From the NCBI GenBank assembly GCA_964541695.1, contig CAZIRB010000078.1, positions 1 through 11,315 of the forward strand: a stretch of DNA of 11,315 nt, read 5' to 3'. The DNA comes from CAZKGE01 sp964541695 (GTDB lineage Bacteria > Bacillota > Clostridia > Christensenellales > CAG-138). The notes under the pieces were generated by a model that saw nothing but the letters and a program-made list of their open reading frames with translations, had not been told where the DNA came from and did no database searches. How positions within the stretch are numbered: the first letter of the stretch is position 1; each line of letters starts with the position of its first letter. A program made the position numbers and the translations under genes. Of this stretch, positions 1 to 6,576 are shown one piece after another.

Positions 1-30
1 ATCCGCCACAGGCGGCGCTCAGCTTCGACC
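1..30. repeat. Short interspersed repeat with small hairpin, left copy
   Basis: This 30-nt stretch matches 28 of 30 positions of 11278-11307 in the same orientation; the differences are at positions 8 and 28. Its start can fold as a hairpin, CCGCC (3-7) with GGCGG (11-15) around a 3-nt loop. Two near-identical copies at the two extreme ends of the window suggest a multicopy genomic element, at which assemblies often break. I do not recognise the family. Confidence 0.7.
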
Positions 31-40
31 CTCTCAAACA

Positions 41-74
41 CCCGCCAAAGGGCCAAAGGCCCTTGGGAAACCCC
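41..74 (-). repeat. Diverged inverted copy of the GC-rich hairpin repeat core
   Basis: Read on the minus strand, this stretch resembles the hairpin core of the repeats at 226-280 and 419-473: a run of G and TTTCC, a CCAAAGGG-type arm, a complementary arm ending CTTTGG, then CGGG. The central bases differ (AAGGGCC/GGCCCTT arms instead of AAAGGGGG/CCCCCTTT) but the pairing is kept, with one bulged A. Compensatory change of this kind suggests the fold, not the exact sequence, is what is maintained. Confidence 0.5.
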
Positions 75-79
75 AAAGC

Positions 80-107
80 AAAAAGCAGCCGTGACCGGCT
101 GCTTTTT
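80..107. terminator. Strong bidirectional terminator-like hairpin
   Basis: AAAAAGCAGCCG (80-91) pairs perfectly with CGGCTGCTTTTT (96-107) around a 4-nt TGAC loop, giving a 12-bp stem flanked by A-tract and T-tract. This is the form of a rho-independent terminator working in both directions. No gene is visible immediately on either side inside the window, so the transcript it ends is unknown; it could belong to a gene left of the window. Confidence 0.7.
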
Positions 108-280
108 AGGTTGCGCGTCCCATGCNNNNNNNNNNNNNNNNNNNNNNNNNNNNNNNNNNNNNNNNNNNNNNNNNNNNNNNNNNNNNNNNNNNNNNNNNNN
201 NNNNNNNNNNNNNNNNNNNNNNNNNGTTGGGTTTCCAAAGGGGGTTTCCCCCTTTGGCGGGGTGCGGGGCGGGGCCCCGC
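91..280. repeat. GC-rich 90-nt hairpin repeat, copy 1, split by the scaffold gap
   Basis: Bases 91-125 and 226-280 together correspond to 384-473 with one mismatch (G93 versus A386). The right part carries two hairpins. The first is CCAAAGGGGG (235-244) with CCCCCTTTGG (248-257) around TTT. The second is GCGGGGC (264-270) with GCCCCGC (274-280). The left part includes one arm of the terminator hairpin at 80-107. The element is non-coding; apparent reading frames through it run across the Ns and have no family resemblance. Confidence 0.75.
126..225. other. Assembly gap of exactly 100 N
   Basis: One hundred consecutive N, a common scaffolding placeholder length, so the true distance is unknown. 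The bases on either side of the gap join exactly as the uninterrupted copy at 384-473 does (CATGC followed by GTTGGG). The real missing sequence may therefore be nothing, or a whole number of collapsed repeat units. Confidence 0.95.
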
Positions 281-373
281 ATCAAGAATCCAAAAGCGCT
301 GCCCCCGGCTCCCGCTCAAGGGACACGTTCCTTGAAAATTCCGTTCTGGAGGCGCTCGATTTTAAAGTGAGTA
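281..373. other. Non-coding spacer between the two hairpin repeats
   Basis: I see no gene here. A weak inverted repeat, TCAAGG (316-321) with CCTTGA (330-335), could form a small hairpin. The stretch separates two copies of the 90-nt repeat and may be part of a longer repeating unit whose other copies lie in the gap. Confidence 0.5.
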
Positions 374-400
374 AAAAAGCACTGTAACCGGCTGCTTTTT
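374..400 (-). terminator. Probable terminator of the glycan cassette
   Basis: AAAAAGCA (374-381) pairs with TGCTTTTT (393-400). On the minus strand the right arm of the hairpin is followed by a run of six T, as expected for a rho-independent terminator. It lies about 95 bp past the stop codon of the last gene of the minus-strand cassette. The stem is an imperfect version of the hairpin at 80-107. The two GC-rich hairpins between it and the stop codon may also slow polymerase or protect the mRNA end. Confidence 0.55.
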
Positions 401-473
401 AGGTTGCGCGTCCCATGCGTTGGGTTTCCAAAGGGGGTTTCCCCCTTTGGCGGGGTGCGGGGCGGGGCCCCGC
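384..473. repeat. GC-rich 90-nt hairpin repeat, copy 2 (intact)
   Basis: This is the uninterrupted copy. It contains the perfect inverted repeat CCAAAGGGGG (428-437), loop TTT, CCCCCTTTGG (441-450), then GCGGGGC (457-463), loop GGG, GCCCCGC (467-473). It sits just downstream of the last gene of the minus-strand cassette (stop at 496-498). Its position and folding are those of an intergenic repetitive palindromic element, but the family name is unknown to me. Confidence 0.75.
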
Positions 474-495
474 GTCGTACCCTTCGCCCCCCTGC

Positions 496-2523
496 TCAAT
501 ATTCCCGCTCGACCGCCCTCGCGTCCAATCCGAGTTCCTCCAGATTCTGCACGAGCGTGAGCGTCACACGTCCATTGTCCGCCGAAACGCTGAAGAAATC
601 GCCGCTAACCAGCGCGGGCACGTCGAACAGCTCGGCAAAGCTTGCGGTCAGGTACGCGTCGGTCTTGTCGACCCAGAGATAGCGCGCGCCGAGGGCTAAA
701 AGCTTTTCGGACAGCTCGCCGACGGGGTAGGCGGACAGCCCGGTCGTGGAGGAGGCGGCCTGTTCGTCGGCAGAGAAGCGGTAGCCGCCCATGTCGCGGC
801 TCCAGCGCCCGCGCAGCGCGTACTCGGCGGCGACGGTCCCGCTGTCGGACTCCTGATTGATGTAGTAAACGACCTCGCCGGCGGGGACAAGCTCGTCGAC
901 CCACTCGGCGCCGGCGCGCACCTGCATGTACATGCGGTAATAGGGGTCCTGCCAGCGCTGTAAGGCGGTGGCCCGGTAGAGGAAATTGGCGTCGATGCCG
1001 AACGCGAACACGAGCGCAAGGAGCAGCGCGGCGGCGCGGCAGACGCGCGTCCCGTCCTGCGAAACGGGCAGCTCCGGCGCGCGCAGGAAGAACGGCGCGA
1101 TCAAAGGCGGGAGGCCCAGCATCAGGTAGAGCGAAAGGTAGCGCTCGAGCGAGACCGCGTTGATCCCGTCGGATTCGGGCAGGATCACGATGTACGTCAG
1201 CAACGTCACGAGAAAATACAGCGGGAAGCCGACAAGGTACAGCGCGCCGGCGGCGGTGAAGCGGCTGCGGCACGCGCCCTTTGCTAGCGCCGAGCGCCCG
1301 AGATAGAGCAGCGCGGCGGAGGCGACGAACGCGGATACATAGCTGACGCTTTTGTGGCTGGCGACGGGCCCGAAAAGCTTGTTGTAGCACGCGTAGAACG
1401 TGTCCCACACGCGCTCGCGGTCGGCGAGCCTAGCCAGCACGCCGGAGAGCGAGATGAATATGCCGCCGGAGGGCGCGACGCGGTGCCAGAGCGCGTTGAG
1501 CAGGAACGGCGAGGCTACCACGAGTACCCCAAGGAGCGCGTAGAGCGCGATGCGCGGCGCGGATGCGGACGTTTTTTGTTGCGCGCCGGTCTTTTTGCCC
1601 GTGCGCCGCGCGGCGTCGGCGGCACGGTCCGCGGCGTCGGCGCGCCGCGAGAACAGCCACATAAAGAGCGCGGCGAGCGCGCAGATCACGGCCAGCAGGA
1701 TGCCCGCCTGCGGCTTCATCATGCCGACGCAGACGAGGCAGAGGCCGCACAAAAGCAGCCGCTTTTTGCCGTACCCGAAGCGCATCAGGTACGCAATCAG
1801 CGCGCCGCTCCACAGCGCGACGGCCTGTTCGGTGTAGAGGTTGTAGTACGGGATCTCGTAGAGCGCGTACATCGCCAGGTACACGACAAGGCCGTAGAGG
1901 AACACGCGCCCCGCGCTTTTTTTGCCCGCGCCGGAGACCGGCAGCAGTAGCGCCGCGCCCCAGAGCAGCGCGTTAGAGACGTACAGCGACGCCTCGTCAA
2001 AGCCCGTGATCCTCCCAACGAAATAGTGGAAGTAGGTCGTGCACGACTGCATGTACGAATAGCCGTCGAAGTCCGCTTCGGCCGGCAGGCGGTTGGTTGC
2101 GAGCATATAGCGTACGGCCCGGCCCCAGTGCGCAAACTCGTCCCAGTTGTAGAAGCAGGTGCCGTAGAACGAACAGGCGGCAAGCAGGACTAGCGCGGTC
2201 AGCAGCAGCACGCCGGGCGAGAAGAACGCGCCGTAGCCGCCGGGCTTTGCAGCGCGGCGCAGGCTCAGCGCGCCCTTGCCTTTTGCGCCCGGGTGCAGCG
2301 CGTAGAATAAAAAGCCCGCCGCGGCGCACGCGAGGATGAGATAGAACGCGAAGGCGGCGTTCCCCAATAGCCCCGCGCAAAAGACGAGCAGCATGATGCT
2401 CATGGTGCCCGCGGCCACGCTCTCCTCGGGCGAGAGCGAGAACAGTTGATAGATCAGCAGCGCGAACGCGAGGAACGCCCCGTAGGCGAGCAGCAGGGCA
2501 GCAAAATAGGCAGGCGCGCTCAT
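496..2523 (-). CDS. Polytopic GT-C-like membrane protein, glycan assembly
   Basis: A 675-residue membrane protein with many hydrophobic segments across residues 1-510 and a soluble C-terminal part (about 521-675) that is probably extracytoplasmic. After the segment near 105-120 comes a WDEF motif (127-130). An acidic motif in the first large outer loop is typical of GT-C glycosyltransferases that use lipid-linked sugars, such as the PMT/ArnT group. MKPQAG (269-274) and ERYL (460-463) look like further conserved loop positions. Residues 293-324 form an Arg/Lys/Ala-rich, low-complexity, probably cytoplasmic loop. The start is chosen at 2523 because its ATG overlaps the upstream stop as ATGA and GGGAG lies just before it; an upstream in-frame ATG at 2598 would lie deep in the previous gene. 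It is last in a four-gene cassette with three cytoplasmic glycosyltransferases, so transfer or polymerisation of a lipid-linked glycan at the membrane is likely. Exact family and substrate are not recognised. Confidence 0.75.
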   Translation of the reverse strand: MSAPAYFAALLLAYGAFLAFALLIYQLFSLSPEESVAAGTMSIMLLVFCAGLLGNAAFAFYLILACAAAGFLFYALHPGAKGKGALSLRRAAKPGGYGAFFSPGVLLLTALVLLAACSFYGTCFYNWDEFAHWGRAVRYMLATNRLPAEADFDGYSYMQSCTTYFHYFVGRITGFDEASLYVSNALLWGAALLLPVSGAGKKSAGRVFLYGLVVYLAMYALYEIPYYNLYTEQAVALWSGALIAYLMRFGYGKKRLLLCGLCLVCVGMMKPQAGILLAVICALAALFMWLFSRRADAADRAADAARRTGKKTGAQQKTSASAPRIALYALLGVLVVASPFLLNALWHRVAPSGGIFISLSGVLARLADRERVWDTFYACYNKLFGPVASHKSVSYVSAFVASAALLYLGRSALAKGACRSRFTAAGALYLVGFPLYFLVTLLTYIVILPESDGINAVSLERYLSLYLMLGLPPLIAPFFLRAPELPVSQDGTRVCRAAALLLALVFAFGIDANFLYRATALQRWQDPYYRMYMQVRAGAEWVDELVPAGEVVYYINQESDSGTVAAEYALRGRWSRDMGGYRFSADEQAASSTTGLSAYPVGELSEKLLALGARYLWVDKTDAYLTASFAELFDVPALVSGDFFSVSADNGRVTLTLVQNLEELGLDARAVEREY

Positions 2524-3674
2524 TTTCCCATCTCCCTTTCCGGCCGCGCGGCGGTCAAAGCGTCCGCGACGGGCCTGAGCATCCGCTCCATCGAGCAAAG
2601 GTCCGCAGCGCGCGCGCGCAGCAGCGCGTGCACGTCGTCATATGCGGCCGCATCGTAGATGTTCCGCGCGAACGCCGCGATATCCCGCACGGAGAGCGTA
2701 GTATCGTCGTTTCGCATCTCGAGCAGGTACGGCTCGAGCCCGGGCAAGGGACGCAGCCGTCCCGCGTAGACGACGGGCAGGCCGCGCGCCAGGTACTCAA
2801 ACAGCTTGATCGCGTTGTTCTCCTTGGCGCCGACGCGGTACCAGCCGAGCGAGCCGATTCCGGCGTCGGCCAGGTCGAACACATTATCGAGCGCCGCGCC
2901 GCCGAGAAAGCCGTAGAACAGCACGTCGTTTTCGAGCCGGTACCGCGCGACGAGCTGCCTGTAGCGGGCGAGCTCCGGCCCGTCGCCGACGACATGGAAG
3001 CGGCACGGAAGCGCTCCGTGCTGCGCCCGGTATTCGCCCATGGCCCCGATGAGCCGGTCGTAGCCGTGCCAGCGCGACAGCCCCGCCACCGCGATCAGTT
3101 CGACCCGCTCGGACGGGCCGCGCTTATTGCATACGGGCAGTGCGGACACGTCCACGCCGTTGGACGTGCGGACCGTCGGCACGCCGTACACCTCGTCGAA
3201 GGACGTGTAGACCACAACGCGGTCGACACATTGGAACACGCGGCTTCGGTACAGCCGGTCGAGCTGCAGGCTCGCCCTTAGCAAAAGCCCCTGCCGGTAC
3301 TCGCCCTCGTACGGGTAGGTCGGCACCTCGACGAAAACCCGCGTTCCGCGCGCCTTCAGCGTCCGCGCAAGGCGCAAAAGCCCCATATCAGCGAGCGCGT
3401 ATCGCACGTAGGCGCAGCCGTAGCCCGCGTCCGCGCGGGAAAGATACCGGGTCAAGGCGTTTGCCGCGACAATGCGCGTGATAAACTTCCGGCTTTTGCA
3501 TAAGCGTTCGAGCCTGCCGCCGCGCTCGATCCAGAACGCGCCGTCCCGCACGAACGTCAGGTCCACGGCAAAGCCGAGCGCGCGGAACGCAGCGGCCTCG
3601 CTGCGGATCTTCCGCGCGATCCCGTCCGCGGCCTCGTTGTCGAACGACCAGAACGTGACAAACAGCATGCGCAT
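2520..3674 (-). CDS. GT4-family glycosyltransferase
   Basis: A 384-residue GT-B-fold glycosyltransferase that would transfer a sugar from a nucleotide donor onto a growing lipid-linked glycan at the cytoplasmic face. Visible motifs: NGVD (172-175) at the domain junction, VAGLSRWHGYDRLI (196-209), GDGPE (230-234), and the family EX7E pair at E285 and E293, followed by YLARGLPVV (294-302). No membrane segment is seen. The start at 3674 has GGGAGGG about 9 bases upstream; a second ATG two codons later is possible. It begins 18 bp after the preceding GT2 gene and its stop overlaps the next start by 4 bp, so it is part of one transcript and probably translationally coupled to the membrane protein. 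Donor and acceptor cannot be told from sequence. Confidence 0.88.
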   Translation of the reverse strand: MRMLFVTFWSFDNEAADGIARKIRSEAAAFRALGFAVDLTFVRDGAFWIERGGRLERLCKSRKFITRIVAANALTRYLSRADAGYGCAYVRYALADMGLLRLARTLKARGTRVFVEVPTYPYEGEYRQGLLLRASLQLDRLYRSRVFQCVDRVVVYTSFDEVYGVPTVRTSNGVDVSALPVCNKRGPSERVELIAVAGLSRWHGYDRLIGAMGEYRAQHGALPCRFHVVGDGPELARYRQLVARYRLENDVLFYGFLGGAALDNVFDLADAGIGSLGWYRVGAKENNAIKLFEYLARGLPVVYAGRLRPLPGLEPYLLEMRNDDTTLSVRDIAAFARNIYDAAAYDDVHALLRARAADLCSMERMLRPVADALTAARPEREMGK

Positions 3675-3692
3675 GACCTGCGACCCTCCCCG

Positions 3693-4586
3693 CTACAGCG
3701 TGCCGCGCAGCATAGCCAGCCGCACGGCGATCTCGTCCGGCAGCCGGTACCGCCAGCGATGCGGATGGAACGCTTTAGCTAGCCGCGCCGCGGCGTCGAA
3801 GCGCGTAAACAGCGACAACAGCTCCCGGTCGCGCGCGCAGAGCCGGTCGGCGTACGCCGCAAAGAACGCGAGATTGCGCTTCTTCATATTCGTATCGTGC
3901 TTGAGCGCGTCCATTGCCCACTCGAAGCCCTTGAACGCGCGGTCGGCGGTCACGCTCGAGTCGAGCCGCCGGTGCAGCGCGGCAATTTGCGCATCAAAGC
4001 GTATCTCGCCAAAGCCCGCCGCAATCGCCGCCGCGAGCCAGTCGTGAAAGTCCAAAGCATTGCGGTCAAAGCGCAGCATCGCCCCGCGCATGCCGCCGTT
4101 GACGACCATCGCAAAGCCGGAGCAGACATTTTCGGTCAGCGCGCGCGCAAACGAGAACGGCGGATCGGGCGGCGGTACGTCCCGGATGCGGACAAGTTGC
4201 TCGTCGGCCATCGCGTAGGCGCCGTGGAACAGAAGGGGCTTTGTTTGCTCCTGCGCGTCGAGCCAGGCGACGGCCCGCTCGAGCTTATCCGGCAGCCAGA
4301 CGTCGTCCTGGTCCGAGAACGCGAGATAGCCCCCCGCGTCCGCGCGCTCGAGCAGCATAAAGAAGCTGTTTAAAAAGCCGACGTTCTCGCCGGCAAAGAA
4401 CCGCACGCGCGCGTCGCGGGCCGCGTACGCGGATAAAATTTCGAGCGTGTCGTCGGCCGAGCCGTCGTCGCGCGCAAGCACGGTGAGGTTTTCGTGCGTC
4501 TGGCAAAGGATGCTGTCGAGCTGTTCGGCGAGGTAGCGTCCGCCGTTATACGTAGAGAGCAGCACGGTCACGTTCGTTTGTTTCAT
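3693..4586 (-). CDS. GT2-family glycosyltransferase, rhamnosyltransferase-like
   Basis: A 297-residue GT-A-fold enzyme. The N-terminus carries STYNGGRYL (11-19) and EQLDSILCQT (21-30), then the nucleotide-binding DDGS (40-43) and the metal-binding SDQDD (91-95). HDW (181-183) probably supplies the catalytic base. This arrangement resembles the RfbF/WbbL-type rhamnosyltransferases that build O-antigen and Gram-positive wall polysaccharides; the actual sugar is unproven. The segment usually containing a YRQH-like motif is replaced here by LHRRLDSS (204-211). Its ATG overlaps the stop of the upstream GT2 gene as ATGA, and no strong separate ribosome binding site is seen, which points to translational coupling. 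Confidence 0.88.
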   Translation of the reverse strand: MKQTNVTVLLSTYNGGRYLAEQLDSILCQTHENLTVLARDDGSADDTLEILSAYAARDARVRFFAGENVGFLNSFFMLLERADAGGYLAFSDQDDVWLPDKLERAVAWLDAQEQTKPLLFHGAYAMADEQLVRIRDVPPPDPPFSFARALTENVCSGFAMVVNGGMRGAMLRFDRNALDFHDWLAAAIAAGFGEIRFDAQIAALHRRLDSSVTADRAFKGFEWAMDALKHDTNMKKRNLAFFAAYADRLCARDRELLSLFTRFDAAARLAKAFHPHRWRYRLPDEIAVRLAMLRGTL

Positions 4587-5380
4587 GCGGACCCCGCTTT
4601 CGCGCTGCCGTTGGAGCCCGTGCTCGTTTTATAGAGGCGGGAAAGCACGGCGGCGACGGGTTTTGGCCACAGCCGCTCCATCAGCAGCCTGTCCTCGAGG
4701 TGCCGGCCGTTATTCTCGATCTGCCGCGTGGTCTCGGAGTCCGCGTGGATGCGGTGCGCCATCAGTACGTCCGGGCGGTAGGAGAACGCGCCGTCGCGCT
4801 CCGACAGCGTCAGCCACGCGTCCCAGTCCAGGTCGACCGAGAACGCGGGGTTGAAGCGGAAGCCGGACACGCGGGCTTTGTTGTACATCACGCTCGGGCA
4901 GCAGACCGCGCTGCCGAAGCGCAATATGATGCGCTTGGTGAACGTGCGCCTGAGGCTCCGCGTAAACAGAAACGGCCACAGCAGCAATCGTTTGACGGTG
5001 AGCATCGGCGTATTGCGCCGCGTGCTTTCCCCGACAAGCTCCTCGTAGTCGCAAAAGGCGATGATCGAGCGCGCCATCAGCGGCAGCAGCCGTTCCGTAT
5101 AGCGCGGATAGTAGAGATCGTCCTGGTGCGCGAGCGTGTAGTACGGCGTCTCGCACTGATCCGCGGCGAACTGCCAGTCCGTCGCGATGCCGGGCGGGTT
5201 TGGATTGACGAGCACGGGCAGGCCGAACTCCTCCGCGACGCGCCGGATATACGGATTCGGCGTCGCGGTCGAGAGGAATATGCGGCTCCTGACGCTCTGG
5301 GCAAGCAGCGAGCGCACGCAGTCGGAAAGATACGGGCTCTCCCCGTAGCACAGCACCGCGAACGTATGCAGCTCCTCCAT
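4583..5380 (-). CDS. GT2-family glycosyltransferase, first gene of cassette
   Basis: A 265-residue putative glycosyltransferase of the GT-A/GT2 type. QDD (86-88) is in the position of the metal-binding DXD motif; DLDWDAW (183-189) and HRIH (209-212) match the acceptor/catalytic region of the family. The usual N-terminal DDGS nucleotide motif is not obvious; STATPN (37-42) lies in its place, so it is a divergent member. The start at 5380 is chosen because GGAG lies 6 bases upstream and a strong promoter begins 40 bp upstream; a longer frame from 5563 would read through the promoter and has no family sequence. It opens the minus-strand cassette and ends in an ATGA overlap with the next GT2. Confidence 0.85.
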   Translation of the reverse strand: MEELHTFAVLCYGESPYLSDCVRSLLAQSVRSRIFLSTATPNPYIRRVAEEFGLPVLVNPNPPGIATDWQFAADQCETPYYTLAHQDDLYYPRYTERLLPLMARSIIAFCDYEELVGESTRRNTPMLTVKRLLLWPFLFTRSLRRTFTKRIILRFGSAVCCPSVMYNKARVSGFRFNPAFSVDLDWDAWLTLSERDGAFSYRPDVLMAHRIHADSETTRQIENNGRHLEDRLLMERLWPKPVAAVLSRLYKTSTGSNGSAKAGSA

Positions 5381-5419
5381 CGAACGCTCCCAACCGGCCG
5401 GGCGCCGGCATTTTTCTAC

Positions 5420-5448
5420 ATTATACGGTGTATCGGGGGCAGCGTCAA
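5420..5448 (-). promoter_or_regulatory. Near-consensus vegetative promoter of the glycan cassette
   Basis: On the minus strand, TTGACG (5448-5443) is separated by exactly 17 bp from a perfect TATAAT (5425-5420). Transcription should begin near 5413, leaving a leader of about 33 nt before the ATG at 5380. The match is strong enough to suggest constitutive SigA-type transcription. I see no clear operator overlapping it. Confidence 0.85.
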
Positions 5449-5568
5449 CCGCGCGGCAAGCGCGCCGGAGAATGAATAATATAGCATAAACGTTGCATAA
5501 GGATTGGAAATGACGGGAGCCGCGCAAAGGAAGATTCCAACAAACACAGGAATACGGCAACATAATAT

Positions 5569-5581
5569 ATTCTCAGAGAAT
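5569..5581. promoter_or_regulatory. Possible operator palindrome upstream of the transport promoter
   Basis: ATTCTC A GAGAAT is a perfect 13-bp palindrome ending 14 bp upstream of the -35 box at 5596. A dyad of this size in an AT-rich, otherwise gene-free stretch could bind a regulator, in an activator-like position. No regulator gene lies in the window, and a short palindrome in AT-rich DNA can arise by chance. Confidence 0.3.
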
Positions 5582-5595
5582 TTTTCAAAAATGTA

Positions 5596-5625
5596 TTGAC
5601 AGATGAATATTTATGCTATTATACT
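5596..5625 (+). promoter_or_regulatory. Vegetative promoter of the amino-acid transport operon
   Basis: A perfect TTGACA (5596-5601) is followed by TATACT (5620-5625) after 18 bp; TTATAC at 5619 gives 17 bp instead. Transcription should start near 5632, about 31 nt before the start codon at 5663. The upstream DNA (about 5555-5595) is A/T-rich, like an UP element. It points away from the cassette promoter at 5420-5448. Confidence 0.8.
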
Positions 5626-5662
5626 ATCGGCATTGAAGAAATGAACGTTGGAGGAACCGAAC

Positions 5663-6553
5663 ATGAAAAAAGCGATCGCCCTGTTTCTGGTCATTATCCT
5701 CGGCGTAGCCGCGCTGGGCTGCGCCGCGCCTGCCGCGGAGCCCGCGGCCGCGGAAACCGCCGCGCCCGCCGCCGCGGAGCCCACCGCCGAACCCACCGCC
5801 ACGCCCGTGCCGACGAAGCTTGACCTGATCAAACAGTCCGGCAAGCTCGTCGTGGCGACCAGCCCGGACTATCCGCCGTATGAGTTTATCGACCTGACCA
5901 AGACCGGCCAGGAGTCGTACGTCGGCTCCGACATCGAGCTGGCCAAGTACATCGCCGAGCAGCTCGGTGTGGAGCTTGTCATCGAGGCCATGGACTTCAC
6001 CGCCGTGCAGGCCGCGGTCACGCAGGGCAAGGTCGACCTGGGCATCTCGGGCCTGGCATATCTGCCGGAGCGCGCGGAGAGCATGGAGCTTTCCGACTTC
6101 TACGGCCAGAACGACGACGGACAGCTGCTCATCGTGCTCAAGGGGCAGGAAGCAACCTACAACTCCGCCGAGGCGTTCACCGGCAAGAAGGTCGCGGCCC
6201 AGAACGCGTCGCTGCAGTTTAACCTCGTGACCGAGCAGCTGCCGGGCGCCGTGCTCGAGCCGATCACAAACCTCAACGAGGCCGTCATGATGGTCGTCAC
6301 CGGCAAGGTGGACGCGCTGGCGGCGAGCGGCGACAACGCGCTGGCCTTCGTCAAGAACTACGACCAGATCGCGATCGCCCAGTTCCAGTTCGACTACGCC
6401 GAGGAGAGCATGGTCGTCGGCGCGCAGAAGGGTGAGGTGGACCTGATCGCGGCGGTCAACGAGATCATCAAGAAGGCCAACGCCGAAAATCTGTACCAGA
6501 AGTGGATGGACGAAGCCGCGCTGCTGGCCGAGTCGCTCGGTGTGGAGTATTAA
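5663..6553 (+). CDS. ABC transporter solute-binding lipoprotein, amino-acid family
   Basis: A 296-residue periplasmic-binding-type protein (SBP_bac_3 family) that would be anchored outside the membrane and deliver substrate to the permease encoded downstream. Residues 2-19 form a Lys-Lys plus hydrophobic signal ending AALG-C20, a slightly atypical lipobox. Residues 21-50 are an Ala/Pro/Glu/Thr-rich tether. The binding domain starts near 52, with VVATSPDYPPYEF (63-75), GSDIELAKYIA (88-98), KVDLGISGL (123-131) and PER (135-137), where R137 is the expected alpha-carboxylate-binding Arg. By eye alignment to GlnH/HisJ-type proteins, the usual Thr of GITIT is Ala132 and the Asp that binds the ligand amino group is Ser222. 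The start at 5663 has GGAGGA 7 bases upstream; an in-frame ATG at 5648 lies before that site. It is the first gene of the operon, and a large hairpin follows it. Confidence 0.9.
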   Translation: MKKAIALFLVIILGVAALGCAAPAAEPAAAETAAPAAAEPTAEPTATPVPTKLDLIKQSGKLVVATSPDYPPYEFIDLTKTGQESYVGSDIELAKYIAEQLGVELVIEAMDFTAVQAAVTQGKVDLGISGLAYLPERAESMELSDFYGQNDDGQLLIVLKGQEATYNSAEAFTGKKVAAQNASLQFNLVTEQLPGAVLEPITNLNEAVMMVVTGKVDALAASGDNALAFVKNYDQIAIAQFQFDYAEESMVVGAQKGEVDLIAAVNEIIKKANAENLYQKWMDEAALLAESLGVEY

Positions 6554-6576
6554 GTCCGTACAGGACACGAACATTC

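Noticed and set aside
63..387. Open frames running across the N gap
   Set aside because: They translate Ns and hairpin repeats, have no ribosome binding site and no protein family character.
91..473. Repeated hairpins considered as a CRISPR array
   Set aside because: There are only two full copies, the unit is about 90 nt with internal GC-rich palindromes, the spacers are irregular, and no cas gene is present.
2524..2598. Upstream start at 2598 for the GT-C-like protein
   Set aside because: It would overlap the preceding gene by about 80 bases and add a charged, non-membrane N-terminus. The ATGA-overlapping start at 2523 has a suitable ribosome binding site.
5381..5563. Upstream start at 5563 for the first glycosyltransferase
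   Set aside because: This extension reads through a near-perfect promoter at 5420-5448 and its residues do not resemble the family. The ATG at 5380 has a good ribosome binding site.
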